From: Anaeromyxobacteraceae bacterium
GTDB taxonomy: Bacteria; Myxococcota; Myxococcia; Myxococcales; Anaeromyxobacteraceae
Direction: 5' to 3'
Length of the DNA: 8,161 bases
NCBI GenBank assembly: GCA_027349605.1
Contig: DAIEMM010000173.1
Location: forward strand, 1-8,161
Shown here: one piece after another, positions 7,406 to 8,161 of the stretch
Numbering within the stretch: the stretch's first letter is position 1
How the letters are laid out: each line of letters begins with the position of its first letter
Translations under genes and position numbers: made by a program
The notes under the pieces: model-generated
What the model was told of the DNA's origin: nothing
What the model saw: the letters and a program-made list of their open reading frames with translations, nothing else
Database searches by the model: none

Positions 7406-8062
7406 TCAGGCCTCCGCCACGGATCGGAGGGCCTCCACCAGGCGGCGGAGCCGCTCGGCGTGCAGCTTCAGGGCCACCCGGTTGACCACCAGCCGGGCCG
7501 AGACCTCGAGGACCGTCTCCTCGATGACGAGGCCGTTGGCCCGGAGGGTCTCGCCGGTCTCGGTGATGTCCACGATCAGGTCGGCGAGCCCCAGCGACGG
7601 GGCCACCTCGATCGACCCGTGCAGCGGGATGATCTCGGCGGGGACGCCCTTCCTGGCGAAGTGGCGGGCGGCCAGGTTCACGTACTTGGTGGCCACCCGG
7701 GGTGCCACGCCTCGGGGCAGCGGCCGGGCGTTCCGGGGGCGTCCCACGATCACCTGGCAGCGGCCGATGCCCAGGTCGAGCGGCTCGTAGAGATCCCGGG
7801 GCTCCTCGCGGAGGACGTCGAGTCCGGCCACCCCCACGTCGGCGGCGCCGTGCTCCACGTAGCTCGCCACGTCGGCGGCGCGGATGGAGATGAAGCGCAG
7901 GCCTTGCTCCGGCGCGTCGGCGGCGAGCTTCCGGGTGTTCTCGAGCAGCCGCTTGGGGGAGACGCCGAGCGCGCGCTCGAACAGCTCCGAGGCCTCGCCG
8001 AGCAGCCGTCCCTTGGGGATGGCCACCGAGAGCAGCTCGCCGGCGGCGGGGCCGCGGGTCAT
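7406..8062 (-). CDS. hisG: ATP phosphoribosyltransferase catalytic subunit, short form
   Basis: HisG joins ATP and PRPP to make N1-(5-phosphoribosyl)-ATP, the first step of histidine synthesis, in the cytoplasm. The 218 residues show LSVAIPKGRL (11-20), the DVGVAGLDVL region (75-84), ATKYVN (124-129), and the PRPP-binding stretch GLADLIVDITETGETLRANG (158-177). At this length it lacks the C-terminal regulatory domain of long HisG (about 290-300 residues). Short forms normally need the histidyl-tRNA synthetase-like partner HisZ for activity and feedback, which is not in this window. The ATG overlaps the murA stop as ATGA, with GGGAG about five bases upstream, so the two are translationally coupled. 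The commonly adjacent hisD is not downstream: the zinc-ribbon gene follows. Confidence 0.95.
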   Translation of the reverse strand: MTRGPAAGELLSVAIPKGRLLGEASELFERALGVSPKRLLENTRKLAADAPEQGLRFISIRAADVASYVEHGAADVGVAGLDVLREEPRDLYEPLDLGIGRCQVIVGRPRNARPLPRGVAPRVATKYVNLAARHFARKGVPAEIIPLHGSIEVAPSLGLADLIVDITETGETLRANGLVIEETVLEVSARLVVNRVALKLHAERLRRLVEALRSVAEA

Positions 8063-8161
8063 GCGGTCTCCCTGCGGATGCGGGCGCCCAGGCTCCCGAG
8101 CTTCGCCTCGATGCGCTCGTAGCCGCGGTCGAGGTGGTAGACGCGGTTGACGACGGTTTCG
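8059..8161 (-). CDS. murA: UDP-N-acetylglucosamine 1-carboxyvinyltransferase, C-terminal end (partial)
   Basis: The visible 33 residues begin ETVVNRVYHLDRGYERIE, continue with a KLGSLGARIRR segment, and end at a TGA overlapping the hisG start. This is the characteristic C-terminus of MurA, which transfers enolpyruvate to UDP-GlcNAc in the first committed step of peptidoglycan synthesis in the cytoplasm. The rest of the gene lies beyond the right edge, so the active-site cysteine cannot be seen. A murA-hisG pairing is, as I recall, common in deltaproteobacteria and supports the lineage guess. Confidence 0.88.
   Translation of the reverse strand, partial: ETVVNRVYHLDRGYERIEAKLGSLGARIRRETA

Overview
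The window is a GC-rich, densely coded chromosomal segment. It carries a fused ResB-CcsA cytochrome c synthetase, an eight-haem HAO-type cytochrome, a one-piece EttA, a short-form HisG and a murA-hisG overlap. Together these suggest a respiratory, cytochrome-rich deltaproteobacterium or myxobacterium, with Anaeromyxobacter-like lineages as the best guess. This placement is inferred from gene content and composition only.

Layout. Positions 1-411 (+) hold a 57-residue putative membrane protein with a strong ribosome binding site, then what looks like the orphaned C-terminal domain of a GreA/GreB factor. Positions 540-2819 (+) encode the CcsBA-type cytochrome c haem lyase. A small two-cluster ferredoxin follows convergently at 2838-3143 (-). 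From 3256 rightward there is a compact plus-strand group: ettA, split by an in-frame amber codon at 4735-4737; an octahaem HAO-family cytochrome (4951-6210), whose ribosome binding site overlaps the end of ettA; and a molybdopterin oxidoreductase of the YuiH/sulfite oxidase fold (6207-6893), whose start overlaps the cytochrome stop. On the minus strand, a GC-rich hairpin separates this group from a double zinc-ribbon protein (6928-7308), then short-form hisG (7406-8062), then the 3' end of murA running off the right edge, with murA and hisG overlapping at ATGA.

How the genes fit together. CcsBA attaches haem to CxxCH motifs outside the cytoplasmic membrane, and the octahaem protein has eight such motifs and a signal peptide, so the window holds both a maturation enzyme and a plausible client. 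The cytochrome and molybdenum enzyme look translationally coupled, which suggests a shared physiological context, perhaps nitrogen- or sulfur-oxyanion metabolism. The molybdenum enzyme lacks an export signal, however, so the two probably act in different compartments. murA and hisG are housekeeping genes.

The main oddities are the amber codon that would remove the last 66 residues of EttA, the GreA/B remnant, the cytochrome and molybdenum enzyme pairing, and predicted hairpins over two ribosome binding sites. I see no CRISPR array, tRNA, rRNA, insertion sequence or phage gene. No stretch above 300 bases lacks a gene or gene remnant.
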